Notes: generated from the sequence alone by a model not told the origin. A stretch of 64,000 bases of DNA from Flavobacteriaceae bacterium PS02337 (GCA_029959285.1 JASCOE010000004.1:124001-188000); one strand, 5' to 3'; shown: positions 1-8,497, counted from the first letter of the stretch. Program-made: numbers and translations.

Positions 1-52
1 GCCCATTAGTTATAGTAAATTTTAGTATTTAATCAAATCCAAAAGTTAAAAT

Positions 53-337
53 ATGTTAGTACAAGAAAGTAGAATTAATCAGTTAAACAGCATTTTGCAG
101 TACTGCTCACAGAAAAGAAGAATTTTTACCAAAGGCGAACGCATCTGCATCAATCAAGAACGGGGTTATTTATTGAATTTAAATACTCCTAATCCTGTTA
201 TAATTAAAGTCTTTGAATACTCTGAGATTTTAGATTATAAAATAAATGCCACGTTAAGAGAAATAAAACAATCAAACTGGAAGCCATTCGAAGAAATAGA
301 TATAAACTGGCTAACCGATAACTATAAATCCAAATAA
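53..337 (+). CDS. small hypothetical protein, phage-like cluster
   Basis: A 94-residue protein with no signal peptide or membrane segment. I do not recognise the family. The first third is basic and the last third acidic and Trp-containing (FEEIDINWL). It lies 18 bases before the next small gene, in a same-strand run that ends in a tail-hub-like protein, so a role in a phage tail or related particle is inferred from position only. The 52 bases before it hold no TAnnTTTG box, so it is probably transcribed from further left, outside the window. Confidence 0.5.
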   Translation: MLVQESRINQLNSILQYCSQKRRIFTKGERICINQERGYLLNLNTPNPVIIKVFEYSEILDYKINATLREIKQSNWKPFEEIDINWLTDNYKSK

Positions 338-355
338 AAATTAAATTAATTAAAA

Positions 356-688
356 ATGAAAAAAAATTCAATTAAGAAGACAGAAGACATAGAAGCAATG
401 CTGTTTAATTTTAGCGATATGATGCTTGAAACTTTTAGTATGAATCAGGAAGAGTTTAAGGCATTGACAGTTCAGAAGGTTTTGGAAATGCTTCCTCGTA
501 AAGGTGTAGAAACAAATCTCGCAGCAACATCTGATTTTTGGGAACGTGTTCAAAGCAATATGGAACTATATAAACTTAGAGTTTCAGAAGAAATAGAAAA
601 ACACCAAGAAATGACAACACATACCTTATCGATGAATGAAAAAATCGATTATTTCTTTGAATATTTAGAAAAAAACACTGATAAATAA
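356..688 (+). CDS. small hypothetical protein, phage-like cluster
   Basis: A 110-residue soluble protein rich in Glu, Lys and Met, probably all-helical, with a charged C-terminal half (residues about 75-110) that could form a coiled coil. Not recognised. It follows its upstream neighbour by 18 bases and precedes the next gene by 28, which fits one operon. Small proteins of this kind are common as tail assembly factors between structural genes of contractile phages, but nothing in this sequence proves that role. Confidence 0.5.
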   Translation: MKKNSIKKTEDIEAMLFNFSDMMLETFSMNQEEFKALTVQKVLEMLPRKGVETNLAATSDFWERVQSNMELYKLRVSEEIEKHQEMTTHTLSMNEKIDYFFEYLEKNTDK

Positions 689-716
689 AATAACACTAAC
701 AATTAATAATTAAAAT

Positions 717-1322
717 ATGGCATTTGAAAAACAATTGATTAAGAGAAATGAGGGAAAAATCAACAGTGAAATATCTCAGTTAAACTATGTAAAAGACTAT
801 TTTCAAAAATACGTCGATAAATTGAATTCACTAGGTCTTACAGTAGTAGATGATGATTTAGAAATTTTATTTAATAGTCCAAAGGCTTATGTAACCGAAA
901 AACTAACAGAGGGACAGTCTATACAGTTTGGATCAATTAAAATTGACAAAGAAAAAATATTTGATTTGATAGAAAAGCCCGACGGAGTTATCACTTTAAT
1001 TCAGGATATCGAAAAGGATTTAGTAGATCGTTCAATTTTAGAATCTTGTATATGGAAAGCTAACCAATTTATTGTTAATAATAAATTGGTTGTCCTAAAG
1101 CCAGATGTATTGGAATTTATCCAAAATAATAACTCATGGTTTATTAACAATGAAAATCAAAAACAAGGTTTTGAAAAGTTAAAAAAGATAGCTGATCTTT
1201 TAAATGAAATTAATCAATTGGATGGTAAAAAAATAAACAATCAAACAGAAATAGATGATTTATTCCTCATATCGGATAAGGTATATGATGTTAAGCCGGA
1301 AACTGTATTTATGTTCAGTTAA
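717..1322 (+). CDS. hypothetical protein, phage-like cluster
   Basis: A 201-residue soluble protein without signal peptide or membrane segments, rich in Asn, Lys and Ile. I do not recognise it. The N-terminal 35 residues are helical and charged (RNEGKINSEISQ), and the middle holds the acidic stretch VVDDDLEILF. A clear stem-loop terminator lies just after its stop, so it seems to be the last gene of the transcript that enters the window from the left; the hub-like gene then begins after the terminator. Confidence 0.5.
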   Translation: MAFEKQLIKRNEGKINSEISQLNYVKDYFQKYVDKLNSLGLTVVDDDLEILFNSPKAYVTEKLTEGQSIQFGSIKIDKEKIFDLIEKPDGVITLIQDIEKDLVDRSILESCIWKANQFIVNNKLVVLKPDVLEFIQNNNSWFINNENQKQGFEKLKKIADLLNEINQLDGKKINNQTEIDDLFLISDKVYDVKPETVFMFS

Positions 1323-1338
1323 CTAAATCTAACCTGAC

Positions 1339-1362
1339 AACCGCCTTAATGGCGGTTTTCTT
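1339..1362 (+). terminator. rho-independent terminator
   Basis: Stem AACCGCC / GGCGGTT with a 5-base loop, then TTCTTT. It separates the gene ending at 1322 from the one starting at 1378. Confidence 0.75.
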
Positions 1363-1377
1363 TAAAATTATAAGTTT

Positions 1378-2376
1378 ATGTATAGTATGTGTCATAGAGT
1401 AACACTTTCAAGAGATGGTATGCCCTTGGAGCTTTTTAAGGGTACAAACAACGGGGAGTTGTTGGCTGTTTACGGTGTAAACATCATATCCAGTACGGTT
1501 AATTTAGTAGATACAGCTGTACTTACTATGCCTGAAACAATTATGAATAAGGTTATCGATTACAGACGTATAATGCAGGTCGGAGATTACATAAAAATTG
1601 AACTTGGCTACGATGAAGATTACAGAACTGAATTTGAGGGGTATATTGATAGAATGACAGTAGAAGATTCAAATATGAAAGTTTTCTGTATTGACGCTAT
1701 TTATTTATTTAAAAAAGATGTAAAAAGCATACAATTAAAGCCTACAACTATTAAGCAGATTGCGCAATATTTGGTCGATCAAATTGACTCAAGCTACAAA
1801 GTTGTTTGCGACTTTGATGTAACATACGAAAAGTTTGTAATTCATCAAGCAACTGGTTTTGATGTATTGAAGAAAATTGCTGAAGAAACAAAGGCAAATA
1901 TTTATTTTAGGACTGAAAGCAAAGAACTTCATATTCATCCTGCATTTGTGGAAAAAGGCGGTGATGTGGTTTATTCTATGCAGAAAAATATAGAAAGTTC
2001 AAAACTTACTTTTAAACGAGCAATTGATAATAAAGTTCAGATTGTTGTAGAAAGTACAAATGTATCCGGAAAAGTAACAAAAGTAGAGCGCGGTTCTACT
2101 GGAGGTAACACCGTAACACTTAAAGTCGGAGCGGTAAAAGAGAGTGATTTACAGACTATTGCCGAAAATGCATATAAAGCTAGGAATACAGACCAATATG
2201 AAGGCTCATTTGATGCCTGGCTAATACCTTTTGTCCAATCTTCTTACTCAGCAAAAGTAGTTGATGAAGATTACCCAGCAATGACAAGTAAATACTACGT
2301 CGAAACAGTAGAAACAAATTATAGCGATAGCGGTGGAGTTAGAACCATTACTTTAGGCGTCAAACTAAGTACTTAA
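1378..2376 (+). CDS. phage late-control gpD / baseplate hub-like protein
   Basis: 332 residues. The order of parts resembles phage gpD and other gp27-like hub proteins: an N-terminal region with short strands (about 1-110, with the GDYIKIELGY element around 76-85), a middle region holding FDVLKKIAEET (about 160-170), and a C-terminal region where AENAYKARN, YEGSFDAWLIP and the closing YYVETVETNYSDSGGVRT match the pattern of hub proteins that end in a small OB-like fold. The hub would sit on the central spike of a contractile tail. This is family resemblance by eye, not a search. It may be a prophage remnant, since no spike, sheath or tape-measure gene is inside the window. Confidence 0.65.
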   Translation: MYSMCHRVTLSRDGMPLELFKGTNNGELLAVYGVNIISSTVNLVDTAVLTMPETIMNKVIDYRRIMQVGDYIKIELGYDEDYRTEFEGYIDRMTVEDSNMKVFCIDAIYLFKKDVKSIQLKPTTIKQIAQYLVDQIDSSYKVVCDFDVTYEKFVIHQATGFDVLKKIAEETKANIYFRTESKELHIHPAFVEKGGDVVYSMQKNIESSKLTFKRAIDNKVQIVVESTNVSGKVTKVERGSTGGNTVTLKVGAVKESDLQTIAENAYKARNTDQYEGSFDAWLIPFVQSSYSAKVVDEDYPAMTSKYYVETVETNYSDSGGVRTITLGVKLST

Positions 2377-2437
2377 AATGCTTTGCCAAACAAAAGAGCG
2401 AAGGCGAAAACCCATTTTAAAATAAAAGATAATTTTA

Positions 2438-2445
2438 TATATTTG
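2438..2445 (+). promoter_or_regulatory. TAnnTTTG promoter box, leaderless spacing
   Basis: TATATTTG, an exact match to the Bacteroidota -7 element. Only four bases separate it from the ATG at 2450, so transcription would start at or next to the start codon. Confidence 0.6.
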
Positions 2446-2449
2446 CTTT

Positions 2450-2728
2450 ATGAGAGGTGTAAATGTAAATAGAAATCTTGGCGTGAAAAGAAATAAACTT
2501 TTACGTTACAAACTAATTAAAGAACTATATAATAAAAGTGTTCAAGAGCACCCATATACACCAACAACTAAGATATTAGAAAACTACATATTTCCTGTAT
2601 ATCCTATATCCCGAACTACATTATATGAGATTCTTTGTACATCAATTACTACCGAATTGAAAGAGGTTGAAAGTCAACTGGAGAATATCCGTTATTTAAA
2701 GAATTTTCAAAAAAGTTTCTTCGAATAA
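2450..2728 (+). CDS. small hypothetical protein, possible helix-turn-helix
   Basis: 92 residues, strongly basic at the N-terminus (NLGVKRNKLLRYK). The segment YPISRTTLYEILCTSI around residues 53-68 has the spacing of a helix-turn-helix recognition region, so a small DNA-binding protein is plausible. It has its own promoter box, only four bases ahead of the ATG. It stands at the right edge of the phage-like genes. I cannot name the family; a regulator of the neighbouring tail genes is a guess from position. Confidence 0.5.
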   Translation: MRGVNVNRNLGVKRNKLLRYKLIKELYNKSVQEHPYTPTTKILENYIFPVYPISRTTLYEILCTSITTELKEVESQLENIRYLKNFQKSFFE

Positions 2729-2851
2729 GAAGTCTGTCAATCTTATAATCAAAAAATTGAAACATACATAATAAAGCTGTCACGAAAATAAAAGCCATTG
2801 CTACTAATATTGGCTTTCTAATTATACTTTAAAACCTCTATAAATACAGTT

Positions 2852-2885
2852 AAAAAAAAACTCTATTTATAGAGTTTTTTTTTTA
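2852..2885. terminator. stem-loop terminator
   Basis: ACTCTAT / ATAGAGT with a two-base loop, flanked by an A-run on the left and a T-run on the right, so it can work in both directions. Confidence 0.7.
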
Positions 2886-3087
2886 TAAATTATCGATTTA
2901 ATTTATCTTTCTAACTACTCTTATTTTAATCACAAATTAAGCCGTTAAAGTTGCTGTTTCTTATTTTTACTGTCTATATATCTGTAATTAAAAACAATTC
3001 AAAAGAAACGCTTAAAAGTCAGTTGGTTTTTTTATAAAAAAGTAAATAATTTACGGTTATCAGTAAAATACCTAAATATATGCCTTG

Positions 3088-3095
3088 TAATTTTG
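3088..3095 (+). promoter_or_regulatory. TAnnTTTG promoter box for small ORF
   Basis: TAATTTTG, 28 bases before the TTG start at 3124. No clear TTG -33 partner. Confidence 0.4.
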
Positions 3096-3123
3096 ATGTT
3101 AATTATATTTAAACATAATTATC

Positions 3124-3285
3124 TTGAAAAAGACCTTTGAGGAACAGCTGGAAGAAATTAGAAAATTAAGAAATGAGCGTAATAGAATATTCTCTGATAT
3201 TGATAAAGAATCAAAAAGAGAACTAATTATAGTGATTTTATTAATGATTGCTTTTATATGCATTTCAATAGGTATATTTATATAA
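3124..3285 (+). CDS. possible small membrane protein
   Basis: 53 codons from a TTG. The first 33 residues are highly charged and helical (FEEQLEEIRKLRNERNR), then a single membrane segment (LIIVILLMIAFICISIGIFI) runs to the C-terminus: a tail-anchored layout. A promoter box stands upstream. The amphipathic-plus-TM design and the in-frame AT-rich codon use argue that it is real, but the TTG start and short length keep it uncertain. No function is proposed. Confidence 0.45.
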   Translation: MKKTFEEQLEEIRKLRNERNRIFSDIDKESKRELIIVILLMIAFICISIGIFI

Positions 3286-3461
3286 TTACTACCATACCTA
3301 ATTTTATTAATTTCTAAACTTTCTTTTCGGCTTTCAGTTTTTTAATTTTTTTAAATAGCATTTAAACTGTGTTTAAAAAGGCAATGCTCTAGGTATCGGC
3401 TTTTAGCTTTTTTTGATACTTTTGGCTATGTGAAAATTTACTTTTGGTTTTTCCGATTATA

Positions 3462-3478
3462 GGAGGGACACGCCCAAA
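3462..3478. repeat. short copy of GC-rich dispersed repeat
   Basis: GGAGGGACACGCCCAAA is identical to the right end of the 88-base element at 8394-8481. The preceding bases look like a worn-down version of that element. Confidence 0.6.
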
Positions 3479-3568
3479 TTATTTTATGACGGAAATTTTT
3501 GTTAATAATTATTAGATAACTTCACGGTTAGTTGATGAGAAACTTCTTTCAATACCATTCTATATTGA

Positions 3569-3576
3569 TATATTTG
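3569..3576 (+). promoter_or_regulatory. TAnnTTTG promoter box
   Basis: TATATTTG, 26 bases before the ATG at 3603. Confidence 0.5.
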
Positions 3577-3602
3577 CCAGCTTACAAACAAACCCCAAAA
3601 TA

Positions 3603-4397
3603 ATGAAACTGAAATTTATTTTAATAATGAGTGCTTTACTCATTACATCGCTCATAGAAGCTCAGTCGGCAGGAATTACATTTAAATTTGGAATGGGAGA
3701 ACAAAAAGCTGACGCTATTATCTTTAAAAAGGACAAACAAAAAATCAATGGAATAGTTAATTTTCCTGGGTTTACTGATAAAAAAGTGAAAATTAAAGTT
3801 GGCGAGGAAAATGAAAAATACGCTAGCAGTGATATTGATTCGATTCAGATTTTTGATGCGGACAAGAAATTGTCTTATACTTTTTTATGGACAAAAACTA
3901 AAGTGTATAAAAAGAAGGGTACAGAGTTTAAGATTATTGATGAAAAATGGATCTGTAAAATCATTACAGGAAAGGCTTCGTTGTTTTTAGGTGGCGAGGA
4001 ATACGGAATAAAAGAAGTGAAGGTTGAAGATGAAAAGACAAAAGAAAAGGTAAAAGTAGCTAAAATGCAAGTTGTTTCGAAAGAAGTAAATCATTACTTG
4101 AAAAGAAGCAATGAAGATTATCCGATATTGGTTTCTTTGAGTTCAAATGCTTTTTCTGCAGGATACAATGCTTTTTTTAAGGAGTACGCTGTTTATTATT
4201 TTAACGATAATCCTGAAATTGCAAAAAAGATAGAAGAGAAAGAATACAAATATGATGATATTGAAAAAGTAGTGAGTTTGTATAATTTTAAAAAAGAGAA
4301 AAAAGCAGAACCTAAAGTTGAACCGAAGGCAGAGCCAAAAGCGGTAAAAGCGAAGGCGGCTCCAAAAACAGCACCAAAATCGACAAAAAAGAAATAA
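3603..4397 (+). CDS. exported hypothetical protein with Lys/Pro/Ala tail
   Basis: 264 residues with a typical signal peptide (SALLITSLIEAQ, cleavage near residue 20), so it is exported. The mature part is beta-rich and lysine-rich with no motif I recognise. The last 35 or so residues are a low-complexity tail of KAEPKAEPKA-type repeats, which looks like an extended linker and may bind cell wall or another anionic surface. It has its own promoter box and its own terminator, so it is a single-gene unit, convergent with the U32 gene. Confidence 0.75.
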   Translation: MKLKFILIMSALLITSLIEAQSAGITFKFGMGEQKADAIIFKKDKQKINGIVNFPGFTDKKVKIKVGEENEKYASSDIDSIQIFDADKKLSYTFLWTKTKVYKKKGTEFKIIDEKWICKIITGKASLFLGGEEYGIKEVKVEDEKTKEKVKVAKMQVVSKEVNHYLKRSNEDYPILVSLSSNAFSAGYNAFFKEYAVYYFNDNPEIAKKIEEKEYKYDDIEKVVSLYNFKKEKKAEPKVEPKAEPKAVKAKAAPKTAPKSTKKK

Positions 4398-4401
4398 ATA
4401 A

Positions 4402-4436
4402 AAAGCGATACTTAATTAAAGGTATCGCTTTTTTTT
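4402..4436. terminator. bidirectional terminator
   Basis: AAAGCGATAC / GTATCGCTTT stem between two convergent genes, with A- and T-runs outside. Confidence 0.85.
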
Positions 4437-4439
4437 ATA

Positions 4440-6308
4440 TTAATGAAAATGATCTTCTTCAATTTCAAATTCAGCATCTTTTTCCCATATTTCCATTTCG
4501 CATGGTTTACAGTTGAATTTTAGTTTGTATTCCAATTCTCCCTGTTTTAAAACTAATGGTTCTTTTACCTTAACACCAACAATGTCTTTTTGGTGTATCG
4601 GGCATTTTTTTAATTCGTATTTGATGCAATATTTGGTTGTCATTACACGAGATTTTCCTGGATCCCATTGTAATTCGAATGCTTTTTCGATTTCGGTTAC
4701 TCCGTGACGTTCGTAGAATTTACGCGCGGTTTTGTTCGAAACGTTGTACATAAAATCCAGTTTCGTTTCTGGATACGGATGTGACGTTTTTACTATTTGA
4801 TGTTCTTCACGTTTGTAATTTGCCAGACGAATTTCTGATAATTGTTCGTAAACCGTTCTTCTCATTTCGTTGATTTTTGAAATAGGAAGGAACCAGTTTT
4901 GAGAAAACATAATGTTGATTTCGTCAGCGCTATAAGGTGTAAAACCTGTTTTTGCCAATTGAACTTTGATGTTTTCTTCGATCGATTCGCCAGTTTTAGT
5001 CTGCTCTTTTGCGTGCTCTAATTTTACGGTGCTTACGTTTCCGTCTTCGTCGGTAGCGATTAATTCAAAACCGTTTTCGTTTTCTGTAAGTAATAAAGTA
5101 GTTCCGATTTTACGGATCGCACTGTCTTCTCTTTCAACAATTTTGATAAAAGCGATGTCATTGTTACGGTAAATAAAAGTTCCGTCTTTGATTTCTTTTA
5201 AAACGTTTGGATATACTTTTCCGTTCTCGGCTTTGTTTACGTAGATTCCGTCGGCTTCATTATTTTCGTTGATGAAGCAAAGTCCGTCGCCGTTGTTTAA
5301 TAATTCACCGTTTTCAATTTCGTAAGCGTTTCCAACAGTTCGGATTAATTTACCAATATATTGCCCTTTTGATTTTGGGCTTTCCCAAGAACCAATACTA
5401 GCGTGTCTTTCGTTTACGAAATAATCGGTATATCCGCGATTGAAAGTTCTATTTAAAGTAGAATCAAAAGTATATGTACATTTTCCAGAAGAAGCTTTGG
5501 TGTATTTATCGCTTCCTTCTAAATAACTGTCTAATTTTTGACGTAAATAAGATACGTTGTTTTTAACGTAAGCTACATCTTTTAATCTTCCTTCAATTTT
5601 GAAAGAAACAATTCCAGCTTCAATTAAATTTGGAATCTGATCTGAAACGTCTAAATCTTTTATAGAAAGTAAATGACTGTTTTTGATTAAAGTTTCTCCG
5701 TTTCCATCAATTAAGTTATAAGGTAAACGGCAGTTTTGAGCACAAGAACCACGGTTCGCGCTTCGTTCTCCGTTTGCCACACTCATATAGCAGTTTCCAC
5801 TGAAAGAAACACATAAAGCTCCAGTTACGAAAAACTCTAGTTCAACATCAGCTTCGTCGTAGATCGTTTTTATTTGGTGCAGATTTAATTCACGTGCTAA
5901 AACCACACGTTTGATTCCCGCATCTTTTAGGAATTTAATTTTATCGGCATCACGATTATTGGCTTGTGTGCTGGCGTGAAGTACGATAGGAGGTAAGTCC
6001 ATTTCCATAATCGCCATATCCTGAATGATTAATGCATCAACACCAATACCGTATAATTCCCAAATCATTGCACGGCACGTATCTAATTCGTTGTCGTACA
6101 AAATGGTATTCATAACCACAAAAACCTGTGCGTTAAATAAATGTGCATATTTTACCAACTCAGCAACATCTTCGATTGAGTTGTTGGCATTAGAACGTGC
6201 ACCAAATTGCGGCGCACCAATATACACAGCATCGGCACCACTATTTATGGCAGCGATTCCTCCAATTAAATCTCTAGCAGGAGCTAATATTTCGATTTTC
6301 TTCTTCAT
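4440..6308 (-). CDS. U32 family peptidase-like protein (RNA hydroxylase type)
   Basis: 622 residues, starting with the family's usual opening (KKKIEILAPARDLIGGIAA). The U32 signature is present around residues 155-185 (EFFVTGALCVSFSGNCYMS), with further cysteines in GSCAQNCRLPYN. Proteins of this family were first called collagenase-like peptidases; E. coli relatives RlhA and TrhP hydroxylate 23S rRNA and tRNA and depend on an iron-sulfur cluster. The extra C-terminal cysteines (KKCPIHQKD and CKPCEMEIW) fit such a cluster. The length and extra domain are closer to RlhA than to TrhP, but I cannot decide the substrate from sequence alone. Confidence 0.88.
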   Translation of the reverse strand: MKKKIEILAPARDLIGGIAAINSGADAVYIGAPQFGARSNANNSIEDVAELVKYAHLFNAQVFVVMNTILYDNELDTCRAMIWELYGIGVDALIIQDMAIMEMDLPPIVLHASTQANNRDADKIKFLKDAGIKRVVLARELNLHQIKTIYDEADVELEFFVTGALCVSFSGNCYMSVANGERSANRGSCAQNCRLPYNLIDGNGETLIKNSHLLSIKDLDVSDQIPNLIEAGIVSFKIEGRLKDVAYVKNNVSYLRQKLDSYLEGSDKYTKASSGKCTYTFDSTLNRTFNRGYTDYFVNERHASIGSWESPKSKGQYIGKLIRTVGNAYEIENGELLNNGDGLCFINENNEADGIYVNKAENGKVYPNVLKEIKDGTFIYRNNDIAFIKIVEREDSAIRKIGTTLLLTENENGFELIATDEDGNVSTVKLEHAKEQTKTGESIEENIKVQLAKTGFTPYSADEINIMFSQNWFLPISKINEMRRTVYEQLSEIRLANYKREEHQIVKTSHPYPETKLDFMYNVSNKTARKFYERHGVTEIEKAFELQWDPGKSRVMTTKYCIKYELKKCPIHQKDIVGVKVKEPLVLKQGELEYKLKFNCKPCEMEIWEKDAEFEIEEDHFH

Positions 6309-6434
6309 TTCTAAAACTTTAGACTTTTGTGGTATTCCCGAAAAAAAGTGTGCAAAGGTCTAATAAATTATTCGAGTTTGCTAGTGATGAAGCGATTTTT
6401 TTGAAATTGTTAACTTAATTAATTGAAAAGTGTT

Positions 6435-7034
6435 TCACAGATAATCAGTATCATTATTTAAGTTGTTATAATTTCTTGTAAAATTTAGTTCAGCTTGCCA
6501 GTAACTTTCCTCTTTTAAATTTTGATATTGATTTAATAGTGGTATAATTGTTTTGTGAAACTGTTCTTTTAATGATTTAAATTGATTTACATTTTCAATA
6601 TAAAATCGGTATTTAATTTTTTCTCCGTTTTCGATAAAATGAATCGAATTTTCAAACCCATTGTAAGAAGATCTATTACTTCCTGAATATTGTCTTCCGC
6701 TATAAGCATAGATGTTTATTTCAATTTCTTCCAAATTACGCCATTGGTATATTGTCGTTTCTTCGGTTTGGTTAATTTCAATACCTTCTTCAGAAAAACT
6801 AATTAGTATGTCTTTTTGTATAATTCCTGAAGGTAGAAATTTACTTTTTGTGATTACATTGAAAATTTTAAAGCAAATAATTCCTACAATCATACTAAGA
6901 CAAAAAATAGGCTGTTTGGTGTTTATTCCATAAATAAAAGGGACAAAAATGATTAATACGAATAGAATAACAAAGAATCCTTCTATTATGGTCGGTTTTT
7001 GATAAATGGCAATTGGAAATTTTTGTGAAGTCAT
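6435..7034 (-). CDS. hypothetical membrane protein, YcxB-like
   Basis: 199 residues. Two membrane segments lie near the N-terminus (about 19-36 and 43-58), followed by a cytoplasmic beta-rich domain. The pattern ISFSEEGIEI then TIYQWRNLEEIEI resembles the small YcxB-like domain, whose function is unknown. The gene lies 27 bases before the stop-side neighbour in the same direction, so it may be transcribed separately or read together with the beta-barrel gene. Family assignment is tentative. Confidence 0.6.
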   Translation of the reverse strand: MTSQKFPIAIYQKPTIIEGFFVILFVLIIFVPFIYGINTKQPIFCLSMIVGIICFKIFNVITKSKFLPSGIIQKDILISFSEEGIEINQTEETTIYQWRNLEEIEINIYAYSGRQYSGSNRSSYNGFENSIHFIENGEKIKYRFYIENVNQFKSLKEQFHKTIIPLLNQYQNLKEESYWQAELNFTRNYNNLNNDTDYL

Positions 7035-7061
7035 TTTACAAAGTCTATTTCAGAACTTAAT

Positions 7062-7640
7062 TTAATCTAAAGGAAAAGAATATCCAGCCGTAAAACCGCC
7101 GAAAGATTGTTGAGTACTTAAATTGGAATAGAAAGAAACTCCAAGTTCAATGTTGTTTTTACGGCCAACTGCAAGCCCAAAACTAATTGGAACGTGAGCT
7201 ACAACGCCACTTTTTTTCTCATTGACATAATTTGTATAAGTTTCAAAAGAACCTATAGATGCTCCAATACCACTTTCTATAAAAGGAGCAACCCAAGGAA
7301 TTGGTGCGCAAAAACGAACTTTTCCACCCAGAAAAAATGCTTTGGTTTCTACTTTATAATTTTGTGGATTTTTTACTTTATCTTCACTAGTAGATGTTAT
7401 GATGAATCCGGCGTAAGGTCTTACACTAAACCATTTTTTTATTCCAATTACATATTCTCCTTGTGCGTAAAACCCAGAACCGTCTATAATTTCGGGATTT
7501 TCTTCTTCATAATGCGAAGTGCTTGATCCAAATCCTATTGAAGCTTTTATGAAATTGCCTTCCGTTTGTGCTTTTGTTTGATTAGGAAGTAAAATTACAA
7601 GAACAGTAAAAATAAAAATGCTACGTAGAGTTAATGTCAT
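7062..7640 (-). CDS. outer membrane beta-barrel protein
   Basis: 192 residues with a signal peptide (FIFTVLVILLPNQTKAQ). The mature part consists of alternating hydrophobic strands and glycines (KASIGFGSS, FAQGEYVIGI-like, SFGLAVGRKNNIELGVSFY) and ends in FPLD, all typical of small OmpW/OmpA-like eight-stranded barrels in Bacteroidota. It would sit in the outer membrane. Ligand and role are unknown. Confidence 0.7.
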   Translation of the reverse strand: MTLTLRSIFIFTVLVILLPNQTKAQTEGNFIKASIGFGSSTSHYEEENPEIIDGSGFYAQGEYVIGIKKWFSVRPYAGFIITSTSEDKVKNPQNYKVETKAFFLGGKVRFCAPIPWVAPFIESGIGASIGSFETYTNYVNEKKSGVVAHVPISFGLAVGRKNNIELGVSFYSNLSTQQSFGGFTAGYSFPLD

Positions 7641-7701
7641 AAAATTATGGTTTCTAATTGGTTGAAACGAATGTAAGATTTATTTTCATTTTAACAAAAA
7701 C

Positions 7702-7736
7702 AAAAAAACTACCCAATCCGAAGACCGAGTAGTTTT
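7702..7736 (-). terminator. terminator for the ferritin-like gene
   Basis: On the minus strand AAAACTAC / GTAGTTTT closes a stem followed by TTTGTTTTTG. Confidence 0.65.
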
Positions 7737-7759
7737 CTCAAAAAAAAAGCATGAATCGT

Positions 7760-8215
7760 TTAGTTTGCTCTCATTTTTATTTGTGATAAAGTATTTTGAA
7801 TACTGTTTAATTGTTTCGAAACAACTGAAACTTGATTGTATTCTAAATGGTTTTCTTCGAGTGCCATTTTGTATTTTTCAATTGCAGCTTCTTCTCCTGT
7901 AATACATGCATTAATAATTGCTTCTGTGTCTCCGCCTGTGAAAGATGATTTAATATCAATCCATGCGCGGTGCAAAGCTCCAAGTGGTCCGCCTCCTGAA
8001 GTTTCTGTTGATTTTCCTAATTTGTTGATTTCGTCTTGTAATTCAACAATAAATAAAGCTCTTTCTCTTGCATATTCAAGGAAGTCAGTTTTCATTGCAG
8101 GGTTTTCTACATGTTCTGCTGCATTTGTATATCCTAGTTTTCCATCTTCAAGAATTGAAATTAATCCTTCTAAAGTTTTAACTGCTTCTTTTGTGGTTTC
8201 ATCTGTATGTATCAT
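7760..8215 (-). CDS. DUF2383 / PA2169-type four-helix-bundle protein
   Basis: 151 residues, all-helical. The features of the ferritin-like DUF2383 family are visible: an N-terminal helix with LEGLISILEDGKLGYTNAAE, then DFLEYARERALFIVELQDEI, the loop GGGPLGALHRAWIDIKSSF, and a final helix with GEEAAIEKYKMALE. Glu and His residues are spaced as in di-iron helical bundles. Members are often stress- or stationary-phase-induced, but their reaction is not established. It is a single gene with its own terminator. Confidence 0.85.
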   Translation of the reverse strand: MIHTDETTKEAVKTLEGLISILEDGKLGYTNAAEHVENPAMKTDFLEYARERALFIVELQDEINKLGKSTETSGGGPLGALHRAWIDIKSSFTGGDTEAIINACITGEEAAIEKYKMALEENHLEYNQVSVVSKQLNSIQNTLSQIKMRAN

Positions 8216-8393
8216 GACTAATAGTTTTTAAATTAATACATTACAAAGTTGGCGATTTATAAAGTGGTATGTTTTACAGGATTAAGTTCTGAGTTTTACA
8301 ATATTGTAGAATGGGAATTTTGAAACTTATATTTATGCTTCTCGAAGATTTAAATCTTTTCTTTTGAAAATGAAATATCTCGATTAACGTTTT

Positions 8394-8481
8394 GCGTGAG
8401 GGATAGAAGTGAAAAGCCCACAGCCTGACGAAGGAAGAGCGAGGACTTGAAACGGATAGCCCGGCCCGGAGGGACACGCCC
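8394..8481. repeat. 88-base GC-rich dispersed intergenic repeat
   Basis: Starts GCGTGAGGGATAG and ends GGAGGGACACGCCC, so GCGTG and CACGC form inverted ends. It is far richer in G and C than the surroundings, and carries GGATAGCCCGG near the right end. Elements with these ends are scattered between genes in many Flavobacterium genomes. The short identical end at 3462-3478 is a second copy within the window. Confidence 0.7.
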
Positions 8482-8497
8482 AAAATAACATCATAAA

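Larger units (their letters stand above)
2729..3602. other. gene-poor stretch with one small ORF
   Basis: 874 bases. They hold a terminator hairpin (2852-2885), a possible 53-residue membrane protein (3124-3285) with a TAnnTTTG box, a short degenerate copy of the GC-rich dispersed repeat (3462-3478), and a promoter box for the next gene (3569-3576). Very AT-rich otherwise; nothing else is supported. It may contain the right boundary of the phage-like element, but I found no duplicated attachment core. Confidence 0.5.

Noticed and set aside
6025-6363. 112-residue plus-strand frame
   Set aside because: Fully antisense to the N-terminal end of the U32 gene, with no coding features.
8274-8483. 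69-residue minus-strand open frame
   Set aside because: It lies across the GC-rich 88-base repeat; its length is due to the repeat's composition, with no signal, domain or promoter.
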